Shown: positions 51,601 through 63,711 of the stretch, piece by piece | How the letters are laid out: each line of letters starts with the position of its first letter | Position numbering within the stretch: the first letter of the stretch is position 1 | Assembly: GCA_037576195.1 (NCBI GenBank) | Contig: CM075102.1 | Location: 37,072,745 to 37,136,744, forward strand | Reading direction: 5' to 3' | Length of the DNA: 64,000 bases | Origin: Phytoseiulus persimilis | Lineage: Eukaryota; Arthropoda; Arachnida; Mesostigmata; Phytoseiidae | The notes under the pieces: model-generated | The model's database searches: none | Seen by the model: only the letters and a program-made list of their open reading frames with translations | Told to the model about the DNA's origin: nothing | Made by a program: the position numbers and the translations under genes

Positions 51601-52916
51601 CGCGGGACTTCCTCGACGGGAAAGCTCGCTTTGAGGTAATTATATCCTCTCATTGTTGAGCCAGTAACGAGATCTCGGCTCGCAGACAAAAAATCGGTCG
51701 GATCCAGAGAATCCGGAGGAGATACAGGGAAGAAGAGCTTCCAACCCAAAGAGAATCGAAATGAAAGGGCTGCTCCGCACAGTATTCAGTGAGCCTTCCA
51801 CTCAATTTATTCGGAGCCCAGTCGCCAATCTCAAAGGTGCGGACTTTCGCCTCCGCCCGAACGTCCCATGGCTCTTCCCGCTCACTCGTTACCGCTCGTT
51901 CTAACATCGCTTTCGCCCATCTAGAATGGGCTAGCGATACAGCGTCAATGCGATTCCGCCTCTCCGGGCAGGTTGACAAGCGGATTCCAAACGATATAAT
52001 GTGCTCCGCGACGGTACTGGGACCAATCGCGGCAGGATTGCGTACTCAACGGATGAAAGTGATGAAAGGACCGGTCCGTCCGCACGCATCGGACGTACGC
52101 GCCGCGCGAGGCAAGACGATTCCGAGTCCCGGATCGGGGTCCTATCCGGCGAGACAAGGCCCACGAAGTTTCTCTTGACGGCTCCAGCGAATGAAGCTCA
52201 GCTCGGAACGTGTCACCCACATCCGGAGGTTTCGCTTCTTATCGGATATTCGTTTCCACATTCCCCAGCAATTAATTAAATTCCGCAAACTCACCGTGAC
52301 ACTGTGCAGGCCTCGTTCCCTCTCCTCGTCCGGCACTTCCGATGACGGGATTTCGCTGCTTCATCACACCATGACGTCGACCGACCCACGCTCGAACATT
52401 CGCACAGCGCAACATTCGAACGTGCACACATCCAGACAATCATCAGATGACGGAGTTTGCGTGCTGAAGCAGCGAGCGACGGCTAGATGACGCGACTCAA
52501 TCGGAGACGGCGCCGAACTGTGGTGATTGATGGCTCTGGATTCCGGAGATCGAAGGAACGATCCGGCCTTTCGTTTTCAGGGGAGGTTGGAGGGAGGAGG
52601 CCAGAACAATCGGGAGGGTAGCTAACTAGTCGCGAGGGCGAATCACGTGCGCTTCTCCTCGTGAGGACTTGCCGATGAACTCCTAGCGGGAATCGAGCAA
52701 AAAATAATGCTGCATCGTGACGGAATTCGTGAGTCGTGCTCAATCACCCTTCGATGTGCGGCAGTCTCACATCGCAGATCGTTGGCGCGTACATCTTCTT
52801 AGTTGACCTCGTGTGTGCTCGCGTAATCATCTGAATATCCTGCGTTGGTTCCTGGGTTTGCGTCTCGTTGGAGAGTTACCCGAGGGGCTCTGATCGAACA
52901 CGTGATACTAATTCTG

Positions 52917-53004
52917 AGACCCCCACGGGGATCGGACCCACGGCGTTGATGTTCCACTACAGTGACCGCAGCCGCCGTGCTACGCGTCCGCCACATCCGC
53001 CTCC
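52917..53004 (-). other. tRNA-like element, possibly a tRNA-derived SINE head
   Basis: Read on the minus strand, GTGGCGGACGCGTAGCAC with a following GGCGG resembles a Pol III A box (D-arm). About 45 nt later GGGTCCGATCCCC resembles a B box (T-arm). The spacing is right for a tRNA, and a short CTGC/GTAG stem with a 7-nt loop lies between them. The acceptor stem does not pair well, so a working tRNA is unlikely. A tRNA-derived SINE or a tRNA pseudogene fits better. I see no second copy in this window and no clear poly(A) end or target duplication, so the call is tentative. Confidence 0.35.
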
Positions 53005-53344
53005 GTAGCGCAACTCAAGCTCATCTTTGAACCTCGGTTCAATAATAAAGTTCTCCGGTTTCGCAAGAATATCCATCCCCGCTCACACACTGGGCACCAA
53101 GCTCAGAATGACTCCGCATGGCATTCCTGCACCATCTGCAGAATGCGCGCAAGTCGGAACGCGCACAAGACGCTTGAGAACGCTCCCCAAACCTCGATTG
53201 CTAAGGATCTGTCTGGCGCGCATCCACTACAGAGCTGGATCTAAAGGAAGCATGGGAGGGAAAGCGTTATCGGACGAGACCCCAGTCTGCGTGGATAGCT
53301 CTGTTTGTGACTGCGAGCAGGTTTTTTCCCTCAAGTTTTCCGCA

Positions 53345-53365
53345 GCGGCGGCGGCGGCGGCGGCG
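53345..53365. repeat. (GCG)7 trinucleotide repeat
   Basis: Seven GCG/GGC units with one leading variant. It reads as poly-Ala in one plus frame and poly-Arg in a minus frame, but the surrounding frames carry no other coding signs. Confidence 0.9.
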
Positions 53366-56300
53366 AGGACTCAGAACAAACATTTGAAAGAAGCGCGGCT
53401 TGATCTTTGCTCTCTCCGCTCCTCTTCGATCACCGAACACTGGAGACTCGAGAGAAAGGAAGAATTGTGAACAGGTGAACCTCAACTTGCCTCAGGGATC
53501 GCTTTCCCTCCTCTCGGTGGGCGCCGAGTCAACGCAGCCCCGACGCTGCAAACCTGTTCGTCCCTCTCGCTGCTGGAGATGCTGTACACCGCGACATATC
53601 TCGAGGTATCTGTTCCAAAGGGGAAACGTAGTTCGTTCTCTCCCGCCCCGGGACCCCGCAGAGCGGCGTGTCTCCAACTTGAAGCTTCGATTTCTTTTGA
53701 GCTTCTCGCTTCTTCCAGTTATCCTCGTGACTATTATGGTTTTGTGTCGATATGAGATTTGAGGCGTGTGCTTCATCTGGTGTTCTAGATGAATGAGCCC
53801 TCAACTGGAGCATGCCCGTTCGTCGTTCTCTTTCTGACCGCCGAGCCCCCTCCGAATCAGATCACAGCAACTCGAGGGAGGGGTCAAGCGCGCAGGTTCT
53901 CTCACCGGGGCGTCATAAATCTGTGGAAACTCGTTGACGAACACAGAACTCCAAGGTTCTTCCCGCTTCAAGAGCCGGGAAGTCAGTGAGAGGGGAGGAT
54001 ATGGAGGACATTTGGGGGATAAACGGAATATCTCCACCTCCAGAGGTGAACGCATGCGGTCATTGCAGCACACCTGCCGATCAGAAGGATACGTCAGATT
54101 GATAGGAGTTTCCGAAGAAGATCCCGGTCAAGGGATCTCGGATATCGCTACGTTGAAGTATGCCGAGCTTGTCGGCGTGTCCTTCTCGAGCCGCTGCTCC
54201 CGAACTGTTCCACCGCTCGAAGCCGAATATTGCTACACAACCTTCGACGCCGCTTTTCATTTTCCCCTTCAACCGCTGAAAGAGCCTTGTTTGCTACTTT
54301 CGGGATATCGAGTGCCCTTCTGCCTGCCTTCTTCCATTCCCTAATATCTACTACCTACTTGAGCATCACGTTTGCGTATGTAGGTTTGACAACGCGGGAG
54401 ATTCGACTGGGCTCTGGCAATTTTGAGTCTGATGAAATTCAATGAAATTCAGGCGCCTAGACTGGGGCGAAAATCGGAATCCGTTCCGGAATCCGGGAGC
54501 GTGTCGCCCGAAAACTTGCAGTCTCGAGCTGTCGGTATACTGTGGTCCTGTATCGTGTGCTCCCTGATACTGCGTGTGTATGTGAGGACTTCGTGTACCC
54601 CCACCTCACTTCCGTCTGGTCTTTTCGGCTGGTCTCTCCTGAGACACGCCTCAATTCTCGGAATATCAGGGTGTGAGGCACAGCTCAAGAGCAACGCAGG
54701 GAAAAAAACCTAATAAACGCGGAGCATTTGAATTTTGCTCCGGTTCCAGGTCAACGAGTCGCGCGGGAGAGGAAAGGCCATCTGTCTGGGTAGCTGACGC
54801 TTTACAACTCCCGTTGCGGTACCGGAAGGATGCACAGACGTACCGAGCGAAACGAATCGAACGGAAGAGAGTGGGAGCCGTTGTATAACTCTCGAGGTCT
54901 AAAGGCCATTTATTTCTTCGGCAGAAGCGACTGCGTTCGAACATTTATTCCGAGAACGTTCGGAAGGCGAACACGCTTCTCGGTGACGTCGACCGAGTCA
55001 GGCAGCCGGCGAACGACCGGGCACGAAGGCGGACGGCGTCAGAGTTAATGCATACAATGTATGATTTCGTCGGTTCCAACATTTTGCTCGAAAATAGCAT
55101 TTTTCCCTATATGTGGCCCCGGTGCGACGCCTAGCTCCTAACGTCAAATTTTCGCTCTGTTCGTGCCGCTTCGAATTAATCCCAACTCTTCCGGAAGTGG
55201 GATTTCACAAAAAAATTGTTGTGCGTTGTGGGGCGTTCCTGACATGAGATGGCGTCGATCGCTTCGGAATCTGCTATTGACTAATTTGCTTGCTCGACTT
55301 CCCGCGCTTGCTGCATCTCTAACAGGAAACTCCGATGATTGCGGCTACTCCCCATGAGTTTGAAGACTAAACGAGAACGCTCTCTCGAGCGGACACCCTC
55401 CCATGAACGAGCTTCGGCGAGCACCCAAAATTCATGTACAGAAAACCGGTTCCCATTAGACCAGTGTGTTAGCGCGGCTCATCGGATGAGCCCTCTGACG
55501 GTTTGAAATCGATGGCAGCGCAATTTCAACGAGCATTTTCCTCGATTCACTGGTAGAGTCACTGCTGCGCAGATCGAGACTTCCGACCACTCTTGGTGAG
55601 TCGAGGAGCTCGATTGAGATAATGCGCGAGGCGGTCACGAGCCGAGGGAAACGGAAGACAAGAAATGCGCCGCTGGTTGAGGCGAAGCAGATCGGTCTTG
55701 TTAGCTGAGTTCCTCAGTTCGAAAAATGCGAAACCGCTCTCCTCGACAGCAGCGGAGACTTTTCTCCTCGCTAGACTCAAACTCGTTTGGTTGGACGCAA
55801 TAGTTCACACTGTTGGTCAAACTGAATGACCAAAGTATCGGTGAAGCCCGGGTCGGGCGGAGCCTTTTCTCGAAAGAGAATATGCCATGAGTAAACTGGG
55901 AGGAGGAACGATATCCGGCGTACGAAGAAGGAGCGAAACACGACTTGAATCAGCGAGCATATATTCGGAACAAGCACCCTTCACATGCTCCGGAGCAAAT
56001 ACCAAAACTCTAGTTTCGTTCTTTTTTGACCGTTTTTCTTTTCTCCGATCTGATATCGAAGTTCGATTGCATTGCCTTCTGTGTGCTGTTCCTACACGTC
56101 GATGCGGTGGGTAGTTGGCCGGATGCGGAACGTGTCCAACCGTCCGCAGGCGTTCGATATCGCTGTATTTCACGTCCACGATTCCTCGGCCACCCAGACA
56201 ACTTTGATCCTGCTACTCCGTCGGGCTTTTCGGAGTTCCATCCAAAACCGTGTTTTTTGTGTCCCGTATCTCGCGGATGTTCCGACTTTCGCACCATTTA

Positions 56301-58571
56301 TTGCAGTCTCCCATCCCAGGCTCAGCCGAATCGCGCTCGGCGGTTCTCGCCGGAGCTCGTCTCGACTTTCTTTGTTGGCGGCTGAAGCCGCTTGGTCGGC
56401 GTGTGTCAGGGGTGTTTCCGGGGTCGGTCAGTCGGCTGGCTGCCCGGCCGCGCACGCTGGCTCGGTCACTGGTGGTACTGAATAATTCCGTATAATTAAC
56501 AGGCTATGGTGGGTAGAAGCGGTCGCAGCACCAGCAGCCAAGTAGAAGAGCCTGTCCATGGCCTGGGGCAATGAGAGGACATCGTAAGGACAACGGCCAG
56601 CAGCGAGATTATAAATGCGACGCTCGCGAGTCGAGCCTCCGCGGGGGAAGGAAGGGAGGAACAAGCCGAGGAAAAAAGAACTTGAAACTTAATCAATTAA
56701 ACGGCGTTGATGAGAATGGGGCGGCGAGCGAGCCGGCTCGGGACGCTGGGCTCGGCCTACTCGCTCGCATCGCCTGTTTCTTCGCTTCAACCCATGGAGG
56801 TTCTCGATTCGCCAACTTCAAAGGGAGAAGAATCGAGGTTTTTGAATTCCGCAGGAAACGACCATTGAGGATCCTATCTTCCTAATTGTAGTGGAATTCC
56901 ACCATCGCAGAGGAGGAAGCGAGAACATCTGACTGCCTCCTACGGCGTGTCCGATCCTACAGCGGCCATATCTTCGACGGGGTCTTGAGCGAAACAGGCT
57001 CCGAGTTGTCAGCCAGGTTCGAAAACTGGACCAGCTGGCGGTGATTTGAGCGCACCATGGGGAGAAGGGTCTCTGAGCTCGGTCGGACCGGGAACCTCCC
57101 TTGACGTTGGTTCAACCTGGTCCCCTGGCCCTGTGGCGATCTCGAGCTGAAAATTCCTCAAACAAAGTGGGAGGAAGGTAAAGGATGGATATTTTGCAGT
57201 TTAACAGTCTCGTTCGTGAACCATCCACCGCGTCCCCCGCTCGCATGAGGATAATAAATTCAGATTATCCCTTGCCAACATAGAAGATTACTCTGTTGGT
57301 TGAGCAAACGTTGCCAGTTCGCCTCCTTGCTCGCCGGCTCGCCAGCCCGTCAGCTCAGTGACGCGAAGGTCTTTTGAAACACGGGCTGCTGCTCGAGTAT
57401 CCGACCCGGCCAAGTCCTGAACTCGGGTGAAATTTGAATTCGTGAAATCTGCCGGTCCGAAGCCTTGATTCGTACGAAGAGAATCACGTCCTAAACGGCG
57501 GCGTGACCAGTGGGATGATCTTGTCCTCGAGCGGGACGAAACGCAATTCGGGGCGGCCGTCCAGGCCGAGTTCGAGCTCCTTTCATTCTGCCGGCTCCTT
57601 GAGTTCGGAGTGACGGCTTTATCAGGCGAAGCTAAGAGTTCCGGACGAGCGTTTCCTCCTGTAGCGGCGTCGAGAGAGGCTGCGTGAACTCGCAGCCGTC
57701 TGCTCGGGAAACAGGGAAAAGTGTCTGCGCTGAGCTCTCGCGGCAGTCATCCGATACAAAAAAGCGATGCTCACATTAACGCCACTGCCGCGAGATAGGG
57801 TGAAAAGGCGTAACTTATGAGCGCTGGGGGACTCCTGGCATTCCGGGTCATTTTCATCTCCTCCTCCCTCTCCGTTACGCCGCTATCAACGGAGAGCTCC
57901 GATCGATGGAGCACCATTAACACAATAACTATCGCCCCGACTACGAAGCACCTTCACACAACGGGATAACTGTCCGCTCGAGCTTACGCTCCCAAGACAG
58001 CATCCCTCGTGGGCTCACCATGCGAAACCGGACTCGGTCCAGCGATAGGAACTCGAAAAACGATGGGAAATCGAGAAACGATGCTGGATATTCAACGGAA
58101 TCCTGGTAATGATAGATTCCGCCACCAGCAGGGGCGAGGAGTCGAACTCCCGGGGTGTCGCTCGGTGTAGAACAGCGTCGGCGTTCGCGGTCGCTGTTCT
58201 CGCTCCCTAGACGCTCGGATCGTGTTCACAAAAAGCTGACTGGTGACGAACTCGTTGAACCGTGGAACAGAAAAACGAGCCGAAAGTAACTCAACTCCCG
58301 ATTAATTCACTTCGACTCCTCTGCTCGCGGGCGTCCGATGCAAATCAGCTCGTTCTCCGTCAGAAAAATTCGTGTCGGAGCAACGCCCGCGGAAGACTAC
58401 GCCCCTCCCGAGCCGATCTCGGACGCATGAGTCACTGGCGGACAGATACGAAGCAGCAACTTCACCGGGAAGCTCAACCCGAAAAATTCAAATTGCAAAT
58501 TACGTTGGAGAAATTCGACGCCAAGCCGGCTTGAACGTTCGGCTTCTTGCCCCACAACTACGTTATTTCAG

Positions 58572-58697
58572 CTGCTGAACGGAACGCGCACCGGAGGGGC
58601 TCCACGAAGCGCGGATCTTCATTCTTCAGAGGAGCTCTTAGTTGATGAAACATCGGGAACTCGTCCGCGTAGCGCGCCGAGCAGAAGAAACTCCTAA
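58572..58697 (+). CDS. candidate terminal exon
   Basis: A good acceptor (CTACGTTATTTCAG, ending 58571) is followed by 41 open codons and a TAA at 58695-58697. The product is polar (SADLHSSEELLVDETSG, ending SRRNS), like a disordered C-terminal tail. No family can be recognised from this and I could not find an upstream exon. Chance open frames of this length are common here, so confidence is low. Confidence 0.15.
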   Translation: MLNGTRTGGAPRSADLHSSEELLVDETSGTRPRSAPSRRNS

Positions 58698-59895
58698 AGC
58701 CGATTCTTCGTTGAGATATCCTCAACCGCGTTCTCCGGCTTTGTTTCCGGTCAGCTCCTTACATTTCAGTCGTTCCAACGGATAATGCTGCTTTCGACAC
58801 GGGAACATCGAGAGCAGTCTCTAAAGGGCCCGAGCGGCGGTGGCAGCGGCGGGCGTCCGGGAAAGAGGTCAGTGTAGTTGCCTGCTCCGATAGAGTTCAG
58901 GGCCCGAATCTCCAGAGAGCAAGGGAGTTTGAAAATTGATAGCTTTTCGTGGAAGGGTCGTGCCGATCGAGACCGATTGCTGCAAGTGGAGCAAGCGAGG
59001 CCCTCTCTGCAAAGCGAACGGCTTCCACCCCGATAGTATGACGATGCCGCCGACGCCGCTCGCCTTTTCCGATCCACGTTTTCTGTTCGTTACTTCCAAT
59101 GCTTCGTCTGCAGCCTAAATTTTTCATTCCCGGCAATGCTTCGCCTCTGCATATTTCGCCAGGATCAAGATCTCGGCCAAACCGACAGTGGAGCGACCGA
59201 GTGGATTTGCGAAAGCGGGAACATCCGTTTTCGCTCACCGACAACGCGGTCGAACAAGCAAACAAGCGAACTGACTATTGGAGCGACCGACCGGAGCTTT
59301 GAGTGCACAAGCGGGGCTTTGAGGTCTTCCGGAGCGTGCACCGTCAAACGCTCGCGAACACACCGGACCCCGGCGAGCTCAGAAGGTGGTGATTTCGCTC
59401 TCCTCCAATCGCTCCGCGGCCGATCGACAAAGTCCACGCATGCGGTCAGCACCGAAACTGTCAGCTTGTCTCGGTCGGTATCCGTCTTGCGTGACTTGTC
59501 TCCGCTGGCTCCGTCTCACGGGACAGACTCTCAAACGTCGATCTGTATGTACATATACTTAGACTCATGAGAACGAACATACACAGTGTGGTTTTCGGAA
59601 TGAGCTCGCTTGCTTGCCTTGTCCCTTTTCCGATTTCGGTGCCCGGGGCAAGTTTCCCTATTAGGAAAGGTCGCCGCACAGGGCCGAGCGAACGGCTTCG
59701 AGCGAGCCTAATGACTGCACAATCAGGATCAGGCCCGGTCTAACATGGCCTGCGTGGCTCGCTCTGCCCTGATCGTATAGTCGATCTAAATAAGCCAAGT
59801 GGCCGGCACTGTGTGGTGCTAACGATCAATTGGTTTCGAGGCGCTGGGATATTGGACTGCCTCCCTCATGGAGTTCTATTGCGTTTTCGGACTAT
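58698..59895. other. non-coding stretch, possible LTR region of a decayed retroelement
   Basis: No gene supported. If the minus-strand fragments at 59896-60434 are the end of a retroelement, a purine block and a long terminal repeat would be expected to lie here (minus reading leftward from 59895). A GAGGGAGG block at about 59863-59870 on the minus strand could be a polypurine tract. I found no second copy of this sequence in the window, so the LTR cannot be confirmed. Confidence 0.25.
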
Positions 59896-60434
59896 TTAGG
59901 GCCGCGCTCGCATTTGTCTCCCTGAACGGCTTGTCGTAATTGTCGACATGATTTTAGGCACTTCGTCGTCATCACCTCGCACTGGGACGTCTTTAAGATT
60001 TGGCTCAAAAGCTCTGTTTGTCGAGCTCGGGTCTGCTTCCTCTGTCATTCGAGTAATTTCAACGTGATCGGATTTCTCGTTTCCACCTCCGGCGTCTCAA
60101 CTATTGACTTTGCCGGCAGCGAGAGGTCAGCAGTTGGATCTCTCGTTCTCTTGACACACGATTGCGAAGCTTCTATAGAGATTGCCACCTCGCAACTATG
60201 AGAAGCTGCTTGCGCCCAGTATTCGAGCCCCGATGTTGGCTGATCTCTTGGGGTCCCCTCTCCCATCATCTGAGAATAATTATCATGAGCTTGATTGCGG
60301 ATCTGGAAAGCGATCCCGTACGTGAGGATGACCCATCGAGCCAGTTCACATTGTGGAAAGGGTGCCTGAGCGAGTCGTAGACAAGAACACACGTTGTGCA
60401 ACTTCCGTACATCGGTTAACGAGAGCCTCTGCAC
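59896..60434 (-). pseudogene. possible decayed Ty3/Gypsy-like pol fragment
   Basis: Two open minus-strand pieces follow each other in different frames: 60434-60045 (129 codons) and 60096-59896 (66 codons before the stop). The first has LARWVILTYGIAFQI, about 25 residues after an LTD, which resembles the TDH...RLARW...L..Y.F.I block near the end of Ty3/Gypsy RNase H. The second ends in TTSRSGRQMRARP just before TAA, like the TRSGR-type end of many Gypsy pol proteins. An integrase core between them is missing, so a large deletion and at least one frameshift would be needed. RT upstream was not found. The resemblance is short and by eye; chance is possible. Confidence 0.25.
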
Positions 60435-62204
60435 CAGATGGAAAAATCAATGGCCTGATGAGCCTCCGGGCTCCCTGGAGGGAAACGTAATTTCGAGCGA
60501 ATATTGCATCGTTTTCCGGGAAACTGCGAATACCGCCATTTTCAAGACGAGCTCCGAGGCTGGTTTGCGACTGTGGGCAGGACTGCAGTTCGATGTGATC
60601 TTAACCCTGGAGGGAATTCGCAGAGCGGTCGCCTGCTTCCACCGTTGGGGCGAAACGATGGACGGTCGGAGGAACGAGCGCAGGTCGGCGGTGGTGGCCC
60701 CGGTGTCCATCGACTCGTCTGTCCTGAGGGCAGGAGGATGGGCGCGAGAAAATTGTAAAATAAGAGTTATTGAAAGGAAGACGATGAATAATGCGAGACG
60801 AGCGAGGAGCGTGAGCGGGCGCCGTCGTTGTCGACGATGCAAGAGGGAGAAGGACGGACTTGAGCGCGGAGAAGGAGAAGAGGACGCGACCGCGAAAATG
60901 ACGACGACTTAGAGGGACGAGGCGAGAGGAGCTCCGATCGGGGGACGAGAAAGTTGAAGAAGAATTGGAAACTAAAGGGATTAACGCGTGGAATGAATTT
61001 GAATGAGCCAAACCAAGCTTGATCGGCGAAGGGCTCGGGGAGACAAAGTGAGACACCGAGCACGGAGGCGACCCCAGCGGAGCCGGTTCCGTAGCGAAGC
61101 GCGCTCCCAACGCAAATAATTGTGTTGCCGCCTTCCGCTCTGATGGACTCGAAAAGAATTGCAACAACTGGTTTGGTTTGAATCAATCAGGCGCACTGTT
61201 TTTTCCCGTCTCAGTTCTCACATTGTTTGCCCCGAGTCCGACCGATAACGACCAAACGGTGACTGCGAGTATCAAGCCAATGCCCAACCCAGTGACGTTC
61301 CCAACTACCCGTTCAAACGCCACCCGGAAGAGTGGGGAGGGGGGGGGGGCAGAAAAACACTCCGAGAACTGAAAAACTGACTCGGGTTCCCGTCAGGAAA
61401 TATGATGGGAAATGCGATCCTTGGAAATGTTACTCAAACGAACGATGGAGAGTTGGCGGGTCGCCCGTCACTCGTCAGACTATTGAGTGGAACGGGCTCA
61501 GGCAGACTCAGGAAAGTAAAGCAGACGTGAGGCGAACGACTGAAGTTGCCTAACTGGATTTTATTTCGTCCGTGAGCGAAATACTTAACGAGACGGAGCT
61601 GATGGATTGTGTGGCCGTGGTAGAGGATTGTGAATCTCAGTCAGTCAGCCGTTCTCAGATGAACAGACCCACATCCGGAAACACTCACAAACGAAAAGTC
61701 GAAGAGAAGGAGGAGCCGAGCGGACAAACATTCGGGGAAACAAACAGTCGAGCGGAGAGTCGAATCGCAGCGACTCGGATCGACTCAGCGAATTTGAGCG
61801 AGTCGATATACTCGAGGTTCCCTGATTTTCTGTCACGGCTCGACTTACGAGGAAACAGCAGAAATCTCTCGGAGGAAAGTCCGATGTTCGAGGAAAGCTG
61901 CGATCGCGACGCGTCGTTGTTCTGATTTGATTGTCGGCCTCGCGAACCGAGATTCGGGACCGATGGGTTTTTCGCAGAAAGCCAAGACTAAGAAGGGCGC
62001 TGGGGGACAACTTTTCGCGTCGGAAGTGGCTTTGACATGTTGACTGGCGAGCACCAAGCCAAGGAGACCTGGCATTCCACAAAACATTCCAGGGAGAGCC
62101 CCAGCCATTATTATTGTGAATCCACCACGAAAATCCGTGCCATGACTGCGAGTGCAGGGATCGCTATCACTCCTAGCAAAAGGCTCTCATGACCGAATGT
62201 TCGA
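60435..62204. other. non-coding or undecipherable stretch
   Basis: No gene supported. Plus-strand frame 60394-60912 is open for 172 codons, antisense to the possible retroelement fragment, and ends in a purine-rich Arg/Glu-rich part (about 60770-60960). A G11 run lies at 61339-61349. The minus strand at 61845-62108 is open with a Gly/Leu-rich part (MPGLLGLVLASQHV), which may be a further piece of the broken coding sequence to its right. Confidence 0.4.
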
Positions 62205-62926
62205 CTAGGGAGTCACGAGTTCGCACGGAGGTCGTCGGTCCGGGACGGGAGGAGACCGCGTCTCCCTTTCAACTTCTTCGGAGCCCCAAAGGCCCAACCA
62301 TCTCTGCTTCGCTGCATGGCCCTCGAGGTCGTCTCGGATCGCGGGCGAGGAACTTCCGAAGAGTTCGTCGATCTTTGGACCTTCCCCCGGCTGAAGCCGA
62401 TCGTACAGAGTGACCTGTTCCGTCGGGCCGTTCAACCGCCTCCAGTCTGACGTGGACGTTTGGCATGTCGACCACCAGCTCGCTCAGCCTGTTATTCGGG
62501 CGGTCAGTATGCTGGCCAGAGAGTTGTTTGCTTCACGGCCACTCGTTGGTAACTGCAGTCTGTCCGATAATTAATCTGACCCCGAACGAGTACGACGGAC
62601 TCGCAGGGAGACGGAAGCTCATAGTCCTTCCGCGAAAATCGTAATCTAGTGCGGGCAAACCGGATCGCGAGCGGGGGATGGGTTTCTGTCGGATGCGAAA
62701 CGTCGTCCGCATCCCCCTATCATCGACAACGACAGTTGCGGAACACATTGTCTGCCTCGGTGAATGTTTCTGTCGCAAAATGTGTTTGGAGGTGGACATC
62801 GTCAGTCCCGTTTCGTAAGAGTTGCTGAGACCCCATGATGTTCGCAGAATCCGACACGGGAGTGGGATTCACCCACACCTGCGGCTCGGGGGAATCGATT
62901 CCTTCAACAGCGAATGTGTGTCTATG
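62205..62926 (-). pseudogene. broken coding-like sequence, family unknown
   Basis: Consecutive minus-strand open segments hand over from frame to frame: 62926-62720, 62799-62533, 62475-62269 and 62435-62205. Their products are not Arg/Ser-rich like most chance frames here and have mixed, globular-type composition; examples are THFATETFTEADNVF, LDYDFRGRTMSFRLP and VDMPNVHVRLEAVERPDG. The hand-overs at about 62.73 and 62.43 kb look like frameshifts, and a TGA stands at 62533. I cannot name the family; a transposon or an old viral insertion is possible. A 764-bp DNA element interrupts its upstream side exactly at 62926. Confidence 0.25.
62921..62925. repeat. left target-site duplication TCTAT
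   Basis: TCTAT directly before the left inverted repeat, matching TCTAT directly after the right one at 63690-63694. Confidence 0.55.
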
Positions 62927-63689
62927 CTAGGCCTTCCAGCGGATCCGCAAGACCAGCGCACATTTGATCGTGAAATTCCATGAGGGAATGGTCGTAGGGC
63001 AAACACGGATTACCTGTCTTCTGTTTTGGTTATCGCCCGTGGTTCCGTAACCCCATGGTGTCAGCCGTACAGGGTATTTTTGAGTCGGGAATTTTCGAGC
63101 CCGATTCTGTTTTGTTTGTGTGTTTGTATCTCGCCACAGTAGCTCGGAGGCAGCTGTCAGATTTCGGAGTCCAAACCGCCCACCCTTGTTCAGCTCGAAC
63201 GGGACTTCAGCATCTTGCGGATGATCCTCGGCGAAAACCGCGTGAGCCTCAAACCAGAAAGTTTGAACGATATCCCCATGCTCCGAAGAGCGTTTGAATC
63301 GGGAAGAAGGAAGCCATCAAAATCCACCGATGATCCGAGCAAGAATTCGTAGATGAGAAATTCGTAATGATAGGATACAGCCCTCTCAAGAGTTCCCTAA
63401 CTCGCTTTGTGACGTACATGGTTCATTGTTTGCCTGTTCTTTTACAGTAAATCAAACAATGCGTTCATTTGGCGAGTTACCACATGAATGCAAGAGCTCA
63501 TATAGTATGTACTTGGCTTTTCTTCTCTCACTGCTCCCCCATATCAAGTTATGAAAAGAAGATGCACTGAACCACGCCTCGAGGACAGCAAATTGCGAGT
63601 CTATTTGTTTGAGTCGACCGTGAAACTTCGCGGATCCGTTCTGCAGAGATCCGCGGATCTCAAAGTTTGCGGATCTTTGGAAGGCCTAG
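62926..63689. mobile_element. non-autonomous DNA transposon (MITE-like), 764 bp
   Basis: CTAGGCCTTCCA at 62927-62938 is repeated exactly in inverted form at 63678-63689. After a 2-3 base difference the match resumes with GATCCGCAA (62942-62950 against 63667-63675), giving inverted ends of about 24 bp. The flanking TCTAT is duplicated. The right side carries more copies of the same core: CGCGGATCCG at 63629-63638 and the palindrome GATCCGCGGATC at 63648-63659. These look like subterminal binding motifs. No transposase frame is inside (the longest, 63055-63297, is 80 codons), so movement would need an enzyme from elsewhere. A 5-bp duplication narrows but does not fix the superfamily. Confidence 0.6.
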
Positions 63690-63694
63690 TCTAT
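63690..63694. repeat. right target-site duplication TCTAT
   Basis: Second copy of TCTAT, directly after the right inverted repeat. With the left copy it marks the insertion point of the 764-bp element. Confidence 0.55.
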
Positions 63695-63711
63695 ACCCTG
63701 GAGCCCGGAAA

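Larger units (their letters stand above)
48617..58571. other. non-coding stretch
   Basis: No gene supported. The plus-strand frame at 49721-50404 (227 codons) has no domain. From about 56890 to 58260 no frame of 60 codons is open on either strand, the emptiest part of the window. A tRNA-like element lies at 52917-53004 and a GCG repeat at 53345; both are listed separately. Confidence 0.55.

Noticed and set aside
58125..58200. GGAGTCGAACTCC resembling a reversed tRNA T-arm
   Set aside because: T-stem does not pair on both sides and no A box is found at tRNA spacing.
60045..60434. Prenyl synthase reading of the GIAFQI segment
   Set aside because: The Asp-rich metal-binding motif expected next to that sequence in polyprenyl synthases is absent; the RNase H-type reading fits slightly better.
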